A DNA stretch of 64,000 nucleotides, from positions 310,001 through 374,000 of the forward strand of contig CAWEQS010000026.1 in the NCBI GenBank assembly GCA_963811265.1, written 5' to 3'. Made by a program: the position numbers and the translations under genes. The stretch's first letter is position 1. Each line of letters opens with the position of its first letter. This document shows, piece by piece, positions 37,911 through 46,903 of the stretch. The DNA comes from JAOUJD01 sp963811265 (GTDB lineage: Bacteria; Pseudomonadota; Gammaproteobacteria; Burkholderiales; Burkholderiaceae_F). Below the pieces are notes generated by a model. It was not told where the DNA came from and ran no database searches. It saw only the letters and a list, made by a program, of their open reading frames with translations.

Positions 37911-38063
37911 CGGGTAGGCACCTTGCGTGAGGCGCGCGCATCACGGTTACGAGGAATCCGCGCCGGTCGCGCGAGCGCTCCGGCACCACGCGCGACGAAC
38001 GCGCCCGGCTATGGCGTCGACGTACGGCTAGAATCGCTGCATCAGAAGACCGAGATGCAGGCG

Positions 38064-38610
38064 ATGAAACGAGGGTGGAAGGCCGTGGTGTCGAACGTGC
38101 GCTCTTGCCGTTGCGGCGGGCGCGCTGTCGCTCGTTGCCGGCCTGGCCTTTGCGCAGTCGTCGAGCGCCCCGCCCGCTCTTCCTGCCGCGTCGCCTGCCA
38201 AGCCCGAGGCGCAGAAGCCGGCTGCGCCGCGCTCGTCGATCCAGCTCACCCCGGCCGAGCGGCAAGCCATCGACGCGGCGCAGGGCAGCGCGGAGAAGCC
38301 TGCGCGCGTCGAAGACGCGCTCGCGCCGACAGCCGATGACATGAAGCCGCGCGCGGCCGACGACCACAGCACCACGCGCATCGAGCAGACGCGCGTGTCG
38401 AACCGCGTCAGCGAAGTGATCGTGACCCCCGCCGGCCAGTCGCGCAGCTACATCATGAACAATCGCGAAGGCCAGCAGCCGTTCGGCACGACGCAGATGG
38501 GTCCGGGTGGATTGTCGGTGCCGATGTTCCTCCGCTTCGAGTTCGGCCGCACCACGCCGCCGCCCGCCACGAACCCACCTTCTCCGCCCGCCCCGCCGCC
38601 GTCGCGCTGA
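38064..38610 (+). CDS. Secreted protein of unknown function with proline-rich tail, frame broken in signal peptide
   Basis: About 181 residues. The ATG at 38064 encodes MKRGWKAVVSNV; after a net +1 base near 38100 the frame gives a classic signal peptide (AVAAGALSLVAGLAFAQ), then an Ala/Pro linker, QLTPAERQAIDAAQG, a conserved-looking block TRIEQTRVSNRVSEVIVTP and SRSYIMNNREGQQPFG, and a tail TTPPPATNPPSPPAPPPSR. A TAGAAT hexamer is at 38029-38034. It lies 20 bases before thrB; in Pseudomonas and other relatives a small secreted DUF2782 protein occupies this place beside thrB and polA, so it may be the local counterpart, an inference from position more than sequence. Confidence 0.7.
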
Positions 38611-38630
38611 GTCGCCGGCGGCCGAATCCC

Positions 38631-39607
38631 ATGGCCGTCTTCACACCGCTGTCGCGTCCGGAAGCCTCGGCGTTCCTGACCCAGTTTGCCCTCGGCGAAC
38701 TGGTCGAACTCGAAGGCATCGAGTCGGGCATCGAGAACACGAACTTCTTCCTGACGACCGACCGCGGGCGGTACGTGCTGACGCTGTTCGAACGGCTGAC
38801 GTTCAAGCAGCTGCCGTTCTACCTCGAGCTGATGCGCCACCTCGCACGGCGAAACGTGCCGGTGCCCGAGCCGCAGGAGAGTCGCTCCGGATCGCTGCTG
38901 TCGGAGCTCAAGGGCAAGCCGGCCGCGATCGTCACCCGGCTCGCCGGCAAGGCGGTGCGCGAGCCGACGGCGCACCAGTGCGCGCTGACCGGCGAGGTGC
39001 TGGCCAGGATGCACGTGGCCGGGCAGGACTTCCCCGTGTTCCAGCCGCACCTGCGCGGCATCGGCTGGTGGAAGGAAACGGTGCCGCGGCTCGAACGCTT
39101 CCTGCCCGACGACACGTTCCACGCGCTTGCCGAGGAGGTCATCTTCCAGGATTCGTTCTTTCGCAGCGCGCGCTTCGAGAATCTCCCGTCCGGGCCGATC
39201 CACGCCGACCTCTTCAGGGACAACGTGCTGATCGACGGCGCGGCCGGCGGCGAGCGGATCGGCGGCCTGATCGACTTCTACTTCGCCGGCTGCTCGATCT
39301 GGCTGTTCGACCTCGCCGTGACGATGAACGACTGGTGCGTCGACCAGGCCACCGGCGCCTTCGACCCGGCGCGCGCGCAGGCGATGATCGACGCGTACCA
39401 CGCGGTGCGCCCGCTGACCGACGACGAGCACACCTGCTGGCGCACCGTCCTGCGCGCCGCCGCGCTCCGCTTCTGGATCTCGCGGCTCGACGACCTGCAC
39501 CGGCCGCGCCCCGCCGAGCTGCTGACGCCGCACGATCCGACGCACTTCGAGCGCATCCTCGCGCGGCGCACGGTCGACGCGGCGCTGCCGTGGGTGTCCC
39601 AGCGTGA
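38631..39607 (+). CDS. thrB: Homoserine kinase (ThrB, aminoglycoside-phosphotransferase fold)
   Basis: About 325 residues; phosphorylates homoserine in threonine synthesis. The protein-kinase-like fold is seen as MAVFTPLSRPEASAFLTQF, GIENTNFFLTTDRGRYVLTL, HADLFRDNVLID (catalytic Asp) and GGLIDFYFAGCSIWLFDLAV (metal-binding Asp). The natural stop seems to be the TGA at 39605 overlapping the next gene's GTG, but it is one frame off. As assembled the frame reads on for kilobases through antisense sequence, so a frame error near the 3' end (39560-39605) is assumed. Confidence 0.9.
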
Positions 39608-40455
39608 TCGTCAAGCCGCAGGGGCCGGTCACGCAAGTGCGCGCGCTGCCGGCATCGGCCGGCTGGACCTGGCTGCGCGAAGCGCTCGCGCTCTACTGGC
39701 GCCAGCCGTTCGCGTTCACCGCGCTGGTGATCCTCTACACGATGGTGCTGATGCTGCTGGCGAACGTGCCGGTGCTCGGCCTGCCCATCGCCGCGTTGCT
39801 CGTGCCGTTCGGCACCGTGGGACTGACGCTCGCGGGGAAGGTGAGCGAGAAGGGTGGCATGCCGCTGCCGGCCCTGCTGCTCGACGGTTTCCGCGCCGGG
39901 CCCCAGCGGACTGCCCTGCTTCGCCTGGGCTTCGTGCACGCAGCGATGGTGCTGGCCCTCGTGCTCGTCGCCTCCGCGTTCGCGATCGACGAGCTGCGGA
40001 ACTGGAAGGTCACCGACGGCCGCCTCGATCCCGCGTCGGTCTCGCAGAACATCCCGTGGGACGCGCTCACGGTCACGGCGCTGCTGTACACGCCGGTGCT
40101 GATGCTCACGTGGTTCGCGCCGCAACTGGTCGCCTGGCACCGCCAGACGGTCTCCAAGGCGATGTTCTTCTCGTTCTTCGCCTGCTGGCGCAACAGGTGG
40201 CCCTTCCTGGTGCTGGGCCTGGTCCTGATGGCCCTGTCGCTCGGCGTGGGCTACCTCTCGACGGAACTGCTGCGCGCCCTTGGGCTGTCGCCGCAACTGA
40301 CCTCGATGCTGTTCGCGCCGATCGCGATGGTGATGACCAGCATCAGCTACGCGACCCAGTATCCGATCTACCGGGCGATCATCGAGCCGCACGCGGACGA
40401 AGTGGTGCCGCCCCCGCCCTCGCCACCATCAACGCCCTCCCCGCCGGAGAGCTAG
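39604..40455 (+). CDS. BPSS1780 family membrane protein
   Basis: Inner-membrane protein of 283 residues with about six hydrophobic segments (FTALVILYTMVLMLLANVPV; LRLGFVHAAMVLALVLVASA; WPFLVLGLVLMALSLGVGYL) and a proline-rich cytoplasmic tail. It belongs to the BPSS1780 family found mainly in betaproteobacteria, whose function is unknown. The GTG start at 39604 shares GTGA with the presumed thrB stop. Its stop TAG is part of a CTAG that also forms the stop of uvrD on the other strand. Confidence 0.87.
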   Translation: MIVKPQGPVTQVRALPASAGWTWLREALALYWRQPFAFTALVILYTMVLMLLANVPVLGLPIAALLVPFGTVGLTLAGKVSEKGGMPLPALLLDGFRAGPQRTALLRLGFVHAAMVLALVLVASAFAIDELRNWKVTDGRLDPASVSQNIPWDALTVTALLYTPVLMLTWFAPQLVAWHRQTVSKAMFFSFFACWRNRWPFLVLGLVLMALSLGVGYLSTELLRALGLSPQLTSMLFAPIAMVMTSISYATQYPIYRAIIEPHADEVVPPPPSPPSTPSPPES

Positions 40456-42656
40456 GCCGCGACGAGCTTGGCCACGGCGACCAGGAGCCACTTGACGCCG
40501 TGCACGCCGAAGTTGACCTGCACGCGCGCGTCGTCGCCGCTGCCCTCGAGGTTGACGACGACGCCTTCGCCGAACTTCGTGTGTCGCACCGACTGCCCGA
40601 CCCGGAATCCGTGCGACGGCTGCGAGCGGACCGAGGCGGCCGGCGCGACTGCCTTGACGCCAGGGTCGTGCCACTGGCCGAAGCGCCCGCCGCCGCCGTA
40701 TGCAGCGACGCGCGGCGTGAGCCACTTCACGGCGTTCTCGGGCAATTCCTCCAGGAAGCGCGACTTGATCCCGTAACGCGTCTGGCCGTGCAGCAGGCGG
40801 CTCTGCGCGAAGCTGACGTACAGGCGCCGACGCGCGCGCGTGATGGCGACATACATCAGTCGCCGCTCCTCCTCGAGGCCGTCCATCTCGGTCAGGCTGT
40901 TCTCGTGCGGAAACAGGCCCTCCTCGAGCCCGGTGATGAAGACGGCAAAGAACTCCAGGCCCTTTGCCGCGTGCACCGTCATCAGCTGCAGCGCGTCCTG
41001 CCCCGCTTCGGCCTGGTTGTCGCCGGCCTCGAGCGAGGCGTGCGACAGGAAGCCGGCGAGCGGCGACGGGATCGCCGCAGCGGCCTCGCCCTGCGTGCCG
41101 GGCGCGTCAGCGCCGTAACCCTCTTCCTGCACGAAGGCCGCGGCCGCGTTCACCAGCTCGCCCAGGTTCTCGACCCGCTCCTGCCCTTCCTTCTCGGCCT
41201 GGTAGTGCTGGATCAGCCCGCTCCTCTGGATCACCGCGTCGACGATCTCCGACAGCGGCAGGTTCGCCGTCTCGAAGCGCAGGCTCTCGATCAGCTTCAC
41301 GAACGCGCCGAGCTTGGTGCCCGGCGTGCCGGTCATGCCGCCGACGGCCGCGTACAGGCTCGCATTGCTGCCGCGCGCGGCGTCCGCCAGCTGCTCGAGC
41401 GTCCGCGCGCCGATGCCGCGCGGGGGAAAGTTCACGATGCGCAGGAACGCCGTGTCGTCGGCCGGGTTCTCGATCAGGCGCAGGTAGGCGAGCGCGTGCT
41501 TGATCTCCGCGCGCTCGAAGAACCTCAGCCCGCCGTACACGCGGTACGGGATGCCGGCGTTGAACAGCGCGTGCTCGATCACGCGCGACTGCGCGTTGGA
41601 GCGGTACAGCACCGCGACCTCGGCGCGCGCGTGGCCTTCGGCGATCAGGCCCTTGACTTCCTCGACCAGCCACGCGGCTTCGTAGCCGTCGGTCTGCGCC
41701 TCGTAGATCCGGACCGGCTCGCCCTCGCCCGCGTCGGTCCAGAGTTCCTTGCCGAGGCGGCGCGCGTTGTTCGCGATCAGCGCGTTGGCGGCGTTCAGGA
41801 TGTGACCGACCGAGCGGTAGTTCTGCTCGAGCTTGATCAGGTTCTGAACGCGGAACTCGCGCTCGAAGTCCGCCATGTTGCCGACGTTGGCGCCGCGGAA
41901 CGCGTAGATCGACTGGTCGTCGTCGCCGACGGCGAAGATCGCGTTGCCGCCCATGCCGGCCAGCATCTTCAGCCACGCGTACTGCAGCTTGTTGGTGTCC
42001 TGGAACTCGTCGACCAGGATGTGGCTGAAGCGGTCCTGGTAGTGCCGCCGCAGGATCTCGTTGCGGTCGAGCAGTTCGTAGCAGCGCAGCAGCAGCTCGG
42101 CGAAGTCGCACACGCCCTCGCGGTTGCACTGCGCGTCGTAGATCCCGTAGAGCTCCACGAACTTGCGGTTGTAGTCGTCGTTGACCTCGACGTCCTTCGC
42201 GCGCAGGCCGGCTTCCTTCGAGCTGTTGATGAACTGCTGCAGGTTGCGCGGCGGATAACGCTCGTCGTCGATGTTGTTCGCCTTCAGCAGCCGCTTGATC
42301 GCGCCCAGCTGGTCGGCGGAATCGAGGATCTGGAAGGTCGACGGCAGGCCGGCGTCGCGATGGTGCGCGCGCAGCATCCGGTTGCACAGCCCGTGGAAGG
42401 TGCCGATCCACATTCCGCGCGTGTTGATCGGCAGCATCGCCGACAGGCGCGTCATCATTTCCTTCGCCGCCTTGTTCGTGAACGTGACGGCGAGCACGCT
42501 CTGCGGCGACATCTGCCCGGTCTGGATCAGCCACGCGATGCGGGTCGTCAGCACGCGGGTCTTCCCGCTGCCGGCGCCGGCGAGGATCAGGGCGGACTGG
42601 TTGGGAAGCGTGACGGCAGCGAGTTGCTGCTCGTTGAGGTTGTGCAGCAGATTCAT
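40452..42656 (-). CDS. uvrD: ATP-dependent DNA helicase UvrD/Rep type
   Basis: Superfamily 1A 3'-5' helicase of 734 residues used in nucleotide excision and mismatch repair. It begins LNEQQLAAVTLPNQSALILA with Walker A AGAGSGKT, followed by motif Ia LAVTFTNKAAKEM, motif II LVDEFQDTN, motif III GDDDQSIYAFRGA, motif IV LEQNYRS, motif V MTVHAAKGLEFFAVF and motif VI EERRLMYVAITRAR. A tudor-like C-terminal segment (HTKFGEGVVVNLEG) matches UvrD rather than Rep. Divergent from leuS with a 62-base gap. Confidence 0.95.
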   Translation of the reverse strand: MNLLHNLNEQQLAAVTLPNQSALILAGAGSGKTRVLTTRIAWLIQTGQMSPQSVLAVTFTNKAAKEMMTRLSAMLPINTRGMWIGTFHGLCNRMLRAHHRDAGLPSTFQILDSADQLGAIKRLLKANNIDDERYPPRNLQQFINSSKEAGLRAKDVEVNDDYNRKFVELYGIYDAQCNREGVCDFAELLLRCYELLDRNEILRRHYQDRFSHILVDEFQDTNKLQYAWLKMLAGMGGNAIFAVGDDDQSIYAFRGANVGNMADFEREFRVQNLIKLEQNYRSVGHILNAANALIANNARRLGKELWTDAGEGEPVRIYEAQTDGYEAAWLVEEVKGLIAEGHARAEVAVLYRSNAQSRVIEHALFNAGIPYRVYGGLRFFERAEIKHALAYLRLIENPADDTAFLRIVNFPPRGIGARTLEQLADAARGSNASLYAAVGGMTGTPGTKLGAFVKLIESLRFETANLPLSEIVDAVIQRSGLIQHYQAEKEGQERVENLGELVNAAAAFVQEEGYGADAPGTQGEAAAAIPSPLAGFLSHASLEAGDNQAEAGQDALQLMTVHAAKGLEFFAVFITGLEEGLFPHENSLTEMDGLEEERRLMYVAITRARRRLYVSFAQSRLLHGQTRYGIKSRFLEELPENAVKWLTPRVAAYGGGGRFGQWHDPGVKAVAPAASVRSQPSHGFRVGQSVRHTKFGEGVVVNLEGSGDDARVQVNFGVHGVKWLLVAVAKLVAA

Positions 42657-42678
42657 GAGCGGTCGGGAGTGTAGCCGC

Positions 42679-42692
42679 CCCTATAATCGCTC
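42679..42692 (+). promoter_or_regulatory. Promoter core (TATAAT) upstream of leuS
   Basis: Perfect TATAAT at 42682-42687 followed by the GC-rich CGCTC, 31 bases before the leuS ATG. It makes a TTG at 42695 an unlikely start. Identical 14 bases occur before argD. Confidence 0.65.
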
Positions 42693-42718
42693 TCTTGAAT
42701 CAAACACTTAGAACAACG

Positions 42719-45349
42719 ATGGAACCGAAGTACGACCCGCAGGCGGTGGAGAGCGCGGCGCAATCCCACTGGGAACGCACCCAGGCCTACCGCGCGGTGG
42801 AGCACGCCAGGGACGCGCGCGGCGAACCCAAACCCAAGTTCTACGTCTGTTCGATGCTGCCCTATCCGAGCGGCAAGCTGCACATGGGGCACGTGCGCAA
42901 CTACACGCTCAACGACGTCATGTACCGCATCCTGCGGATGCGCGGATACAACGTGATGACGCCGATGGGCTGGGACGCCTTCGGGCTGCCGGCCGAGAAC
43001 GCCGCGATCGACAAGAAGGTCGCGCCGGCCGAGTGGACCTACGGCAACATCGCCGACATGAAGTCGCAGATGCAGCCGCTCGGCCTCGCCTTCGACTGGT
43101 CGCGCGAGGTCGCCACCTGCACGCCCGGGTACTACAAGTGGAACCAGTGGATGTTCCTGAAGATGCTCGAGAAGGGCATCGCGTACCGCAGGACCCAGGT
43201 CGTCAACTGGGACCCGGTCGACCAGACCGTGCTCGCCAACGAGCAGGTGGTCGACGGCCGCGGCTGGCGCTCGGGCGCCGTCGTCGAGAAGCGCGAGATC
43301 CCCGGTTACTACCTCGCGATCACGCAGTACGCGGAAGAACTGCTGGCCGACCTGGAGGCGCTCGAGTGGCCGCCGCAGGTGAAGGCGATGCAGGAGAACT
43401 GGATCGGCAAGAGCGTCGGCGTCAACTTCGGTTTCCCGTACGAGCTCGACGGCGAGAAGAAGCTGCTGCGCGTGTTCACGACGCGCGCCGACACGATCAT
43501 GGGCGTGACCTTCATGGCGATCGCCGCGGAGCATCCGCTCGCCACGCGCTTCGCCGAGGGCCGCCCGGACATCGCCGCCTTCATCGACGAGTGCAAGCGA
43601 ACCAGTTTCGCCGAAGCGGACCTGGCGACGATGGAGAAGAAGGGCGTGGCGACCGGCTTCTCGGTGTCGCACCCGCTGACGGGCGCCGACGTTCCCGTGT
43701 GGATCGGCAACTACGTGCTGATGGGCTACGGCGAAGGCGCGGTGATGGGCGTGCCGGCGCACGACGAGCGCGACTTCGCGTTCGCGAAGAAGTTCGGGAT
43801 TCCGATCGTGCAGGTGATCGACGTGCCGGGCCAGGCCTACTCGCTCGACGGCTGGCAGGAGTGGTACGCCGACAAGCTGCGCGGCGCCTGCGTCAACTCG
43901 GGCAAGTACGACGGACTGGGCTACGAGGCCGCCACGGACGCGATCGCCGCGGACCTGAAGGCGCTCGGCCTCGGCGACAGGCACGTGCAGTACCGGCTGC
44001 GCGACTGGGGCATCTCGCGCCAGCGTTACTGGGGCACGCCGATCCCGGTCATTCACTGCGAGGCGTGCGGCGCCGTGCCGGTGCCCGAGCAGGACCTGCC
44101 GGTCGTTCTGCCCGAGAACCTGATCCCGGACGGCAGCGGCAATCCGCTGAACCGGTACGAGCCCTTCCTGAAGTGCGCGTGCCCGAAGTGCGGCCAGCCG
44201 GCGCGGCGCGAGACCGACACGATGGACACGTTCGTCGACTCGTCCTGGTACTACATGCGCTACTGCTCGCCGGACGCTGCGTCCTCGATGGTCGACGGCC
44301 GCAACGACTACTGGATGCCGATGGACCAGTACATCGGCGGGATCGAGCACGCGGTGCTGCACCTGCTCTACGCGCGCTTCTGGACCAAGGTGATGCGCGA
44401 CCTCGGCCTCGTGAAGTTCGACGAGCCGTTCAAGCGCCTGTTCACGCAGGGCATGCTGACCCACGACTGCTACTACCGCGAGGACGCGGCCGGCAGGAAG
44501 CGCTGGTTCTACCCGGCCGAGATCGACATCGAGTACGACGACAAGGGCCGGCCGGTGAACGTCACCGCGCGCGAGGACGGCCAGCCGGTGACCTACGGCG
44601 GCACCGAGAAGATGTCGAAGAGCAAGAACAACGTCGTCGAGCCGCGCGACATCATCGCCAGGTTCGGCGCCGACACCGCGCGGGCGTTCGTGATGTTCGC
44701 CGGCCCGCCGGACCAGAGCGCGGCGTGGAGCAACTCGGGCGCGGAAGGCACGTACCGCTTCCTCCGCCGCCTCTGGACCTTCTGCAACGACCGGCAGGGC
44801 GCGCTGAAGTCGCAGGCAACGCTGGACGCCGGCGCTCTCACGGCGGCGGGCAAGTCGCTGCGGCGTGACATCCACGCCAACCTGAAGCAGGCCGACTTCG
44901 ACTACTCGCGCATGCAGTACAACACTGTCGTGTCGGCCGCGATGAAGATGCTCAACGCACTCGAGGTCGCGAAGCTCGGCAACTCGCCCGCGGAGGGCGC
45001 GCTGCTGCGCGAGTGCGTCGGCATCCTGCTGCGTGCGCTGTACCCGGTGGCCCCGCACATCACCCATGCGCTCTGGAACGATCTCGGCTTCGCCGCCCAG
45101 TACGGCGCCGAGATCATCGACGCGCCGTGGCCGCAGGCCGACGAGGCCGCGCTCGTGACCGACGAGATCGAACTCGTCGTGCAGGTCAACGGCAAGCTGC
45201 GCGCGTCGATCCGCGTCCCGGCGGCCGCCGACAAGTCCGCGATCGAGCAGGCGGCGATCGGCGACGCCAACGTGCAGAAGTTCGTCGCCGGCCAGGCGAT
45301 CAAGCGCGTGATCGTCGTGCCCGGCAAGCTCGTCAACGTGGTCGTCTGA
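42719..45349 (+). CDS. leuS: Leucyl-tRNA synthetase
   Basis: Class Ia aminoacyl-tRNA synthetase of 876 residues charging tRNA-Leu. HIGH-type motif HMGH at residues 55-58 (PYPSGKLHMGHVRN), the CP1 editing domain (TTRADTIMGVTF; threonine-rich site; AHDERDFAFAKKFG), the leucine-specific zinc-like region CACPKCGQPARRETDTMD and KMSKS at 631-635 are complete. The ATG at 42719 is favoured over upstream codons because the promoter lies directly in front. It heads the leuS-lptE-holA-proA series; its stop overlaps lptE as TGATG. Confidence 0.97.
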   Translation: MEPKYDPQAVESAAQSHWERTQAYRAVEHARDARGEPKPKFYVCSMLPYPSGKLHMGHVRNYTLNDVMYRILRMRGYNVMTPMGWDAFGLPAENAAIDKKVAPAEWTYGNIADMKSQMQPLGLAFDWSREVATCTPGYYKWNQWMFLKMLEKGIAYRRTQVVNWDPVDQTVLANEQVVDGRGWRSGAVVEKREIPGYYLAITQYAEELLADLEALEWPPQVKAMQENWIGKSVGVNFGFPYELDGEKKLLRVFTTRADTIMGVTFMAIAAEHPLATRFAEGRPDIAAFIDECKRTSFAEADLATMEKKGVATGFSVSHPLTGADVPVWIGNYVLMGYGEGAVMGVPAHDERDFAFAKKFGIPIVQVIDVPGQAYSLDGWQEWYADKLRGACVNSGKYDGLGYEAATDAIAADLKALGLGDRHVQYRLRDWGISRQRYWGTPIPVIHCEACGAVPVPEQDLPVVLPENLIPDGSGNPLNRYEPFLKCACPKCGQPARRETDTMDTFVDSSWYYMRYCSPDAASSMVDGRNDYWMPMDQYIGGIEHAVLHLLYARFWTKVMRDLGLVKFDEPFKRLFTQGMLTHDCYYREDAAGRKRWFYPAEIDIEYDDKGRPVNVTAREDGQPVTYGGTEKMSKSKNNVVEPRDIIARFGADTARAFVMFAGPPDQSAAWSNSGAEGTYRFLRRLWTFCNDRQGALKSQATLDAGALTAAGKSLRRDIHANLKQADFDYSRMQYNTVVSAAMKMLNALEVAKLGNSPAEGALLRECVGILLRALYPVAPHITHALWNDLGFAAQYGAEIIDAPWPQADEAALVTDEIELVVQVNGKLRASIRVPAAADKSAIEQAAIGDANVQKFVAGQAIKRVIVVPGKLVNVVV

Positions 45350-45864
45350 TGCGCCGCCGCGCACTGCTCACCGGTGTCGCCGCGGCGGCCATTGCCGCCG
45401 TCGCGCTGGGCGGCTGCGGCTTCCAGCTGCGCGGCGCGCAGAAGCTGCCGATCGACACGCTGTTCCTGGCGCTGCCGGTCAACTCGCAGCTCGGCGCGGA
45501 GATCTCGCGCGTGGTCCGTTCGTCGACGAACGCACGCGTCGTGGCGGACCGCAAGCAGGCGCAGGCGATCTTCGAACTGCTCGGCGAGTCGCGCGAGCGC
45601 GAGGTGCTGTCGGTCAACGCGCAGGGACGCGCGCGCGAGTACCAGCTGAGGCTGCGCTCCACCTTTCGCGTCATCGATCCCAACGGCGTCGAGCTGATCG
45701 CGCCGACGACCCTGACCGCGCGCCGCGACATCGCCTTCAACGAGTCCGAGCTGCTGGCGAAGGAGTCGGAAGAGGCGCTGCTCTACCGCGACATGCAGAG
45801 CGACCTCGTGCGCCAGATGGTGACGCGGCTGCAGGGAATCCGGTTCGATGCAGCTCCGGGGTGA
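45349..45864 (+). CDS. lptE: LPS-assembly lipoprotein LptE
   Basis: Outer-membrane lipoprotein of 171 residues that plugs LptD and helps insert lipopolysaccharide. Twin basic start MRRRALLTG, hydrophobic segment and lipobox ALGGC, then the family's GFQLRGAQKLP. The C-terminal ELLAKESEEALLYRDMQSDL (then VRQMVTRL) is the usual helix. It overlaps leuS at its start and holA at its end; leuS-lptE-holA is a widely conserved order. Confidence 0.94.
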   Translation: MRRRALLTGVAAAAIAAVALGGCGFQLRGAQKLPIDTLFLALPVNSQLGAEISRVVRSSTNARVVADRKQAQAIFELLGESREREVLSVNAQGRAREYQLRLRSTFRVIDPNGVELIAPTTLTARRDIAFNESELLAKESEEALLYRDMQSDLVRQMVTRLQGIRFDAAPG

Positions 45865-46903
45865 CGCCCTCGGCGGCCTGCTGGCCAGGGCCGAGCGCGG
45901 GCAACCGCTGCCGCCGGTGTTCGTGGTCGCCAGCGACGAACCGCTGCTGGCGCTGGAAGCGCAGGACGCCATCCGGGCGGTGGCGCGCAAGCAGGGCTAT
46001 TCAGAACGCGAAGTCCTGCAGGCGGATGGCCGCTTCGACTGGTCGCGGCTGACGGAAGCCGCGGGCGGGCTGTCGCTGTTCGCTGACCGCAAGATCGTCG
46101 AGATCAGGCTGCCCGGCGGCAAGCCAGGCACCTCCGGCGCCGCCGCCCTCGAGGCGCACGCAGCGCTGGCCGGCGAAGGCCTGCTGACGATCGTCGCGCT
46201 GCCGAAGCTCGATCGCCGCGGCAAGGAGGCGCGCTGGGTGTCCGCGCTGGAACGCGCGGGCGTGCTGGTCGAGATCGATTCGATCGACCGCGCACGGCTG
46301 CCGCACTGGATCGGCGAGCGGCTCGCGCGGCAGCAGCAGCGCGCCGCAGCCGAGGCGCTGGAGTTCATCGCCGAACGCGTCGAAGGCAACCTCCTCGCGG
46401 CCCACCAGGAAATCGCGAAGCTCGGGCTGCTCCATCCGCCCGGCGAACTGACGCTGGCGCAGGTGACCGACAGCGTGCTCAACGTCGCCCGCTACGACGT
46501 CTTCCAGCTGCCGCTCGCGATGCTCGGCGGCGATGCCGCGCGCGTGCGCAAGACGATGGCCGGACTGGAGGCCGAAGGCGAGGCGATTCCCCTGGTGCTG
46601 TGGGCGATCACCGAGGAGCTGCGCATGCTGATCCGGGTGAAGTCGCAGGTGCAGTCCGGCCGACCCTTCTCGATGGTTGCACGGGAGAACCGCGTGTGGC
46701 GGCCGCGCGAACAGCTCGTCGAACGCCTATTGCCACGGCTGTCGGTGCCCGCGCTCGCCGACTGCCTCGAGCGGGCCGCGCAGATCGACCGCCTGGCCAA
46801 GGGCCTGCGCGCTCCGGAGTCCGACAGCGACGCGTGGCTAGAATTGACGGATCTCGCCCTCAGCGTCGCGGCCATGAGCGCCGCACCCGCCGCCACCCGA
46901 TGA
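45848..46903 (+). CDS. holA: DNA polymerase III delta subunit
   Basis: Clamp-loader subunit of 351 residues that opens the beta sliding clamp. It has the typical PPVFVVASDEPLLALEAQDA opening, the LSLFADRKIVEIRLP segment with beta-clamp contact, and helical lid/collar domains with VARYDVFQLPLAMLGGDAAR. As in other delta subunits there is no Walker A. The start lies within the end of lptE (17-base overlap) and its stop overlaps proA as ATGA, so four genes are translationally chained. Confidence 0.94.
   Translation: MQLRGDALGGLLARAERGQPLPPVFVVASDEPLLALEAQDAIRAVARKQGYSEREVLQADGRFDWSRLTEAAGGLSLFADRKIVEIRLPGGKPGTSGAAALEAHAALAGEGLLTIVALPKLDRRGKEARWVSALERAGVLVEIDSIDRARLPHWIGERLARQQQRAAAEALEFIAERVEGNLLAAHQEIAKLGLLHPPGELTLAQVTDSVLNVARYDVFQLPLAMLGGDAARVRKTMAGLEAEGEAIPLVLWAITEELRMLIRVKSQVQSGRPFSMVARENRVWRPREQLVERLLPRLSVPALADCLERAAQIDRLAKGLRAPESDSDAWLELTDLALSVAAMSAAPAATR

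Noticed and set aside
38631..42674. A reading frame of 1347 codons running from thrB through the membrane protein and antisense to uvrD
   Set aside because: Only the first 325 codons match homoserine kinase; the rest is non-coding frame of a GC-rich region kept open after a frame error near the thrB stop.
42695..42718. Upstream TTG start of leuS at 42695
   Set aside because: It lies at or before the transcription start expected from TATAAT at 42682-42687, and the added residues are not conserved.
42653..45364. A 903-codon frame antisense to leuS
   Set aside because: Arg/His/Val-rich composition typical of antisense frames in GC-rich DNA, while the plus strand encodes complete leuS.
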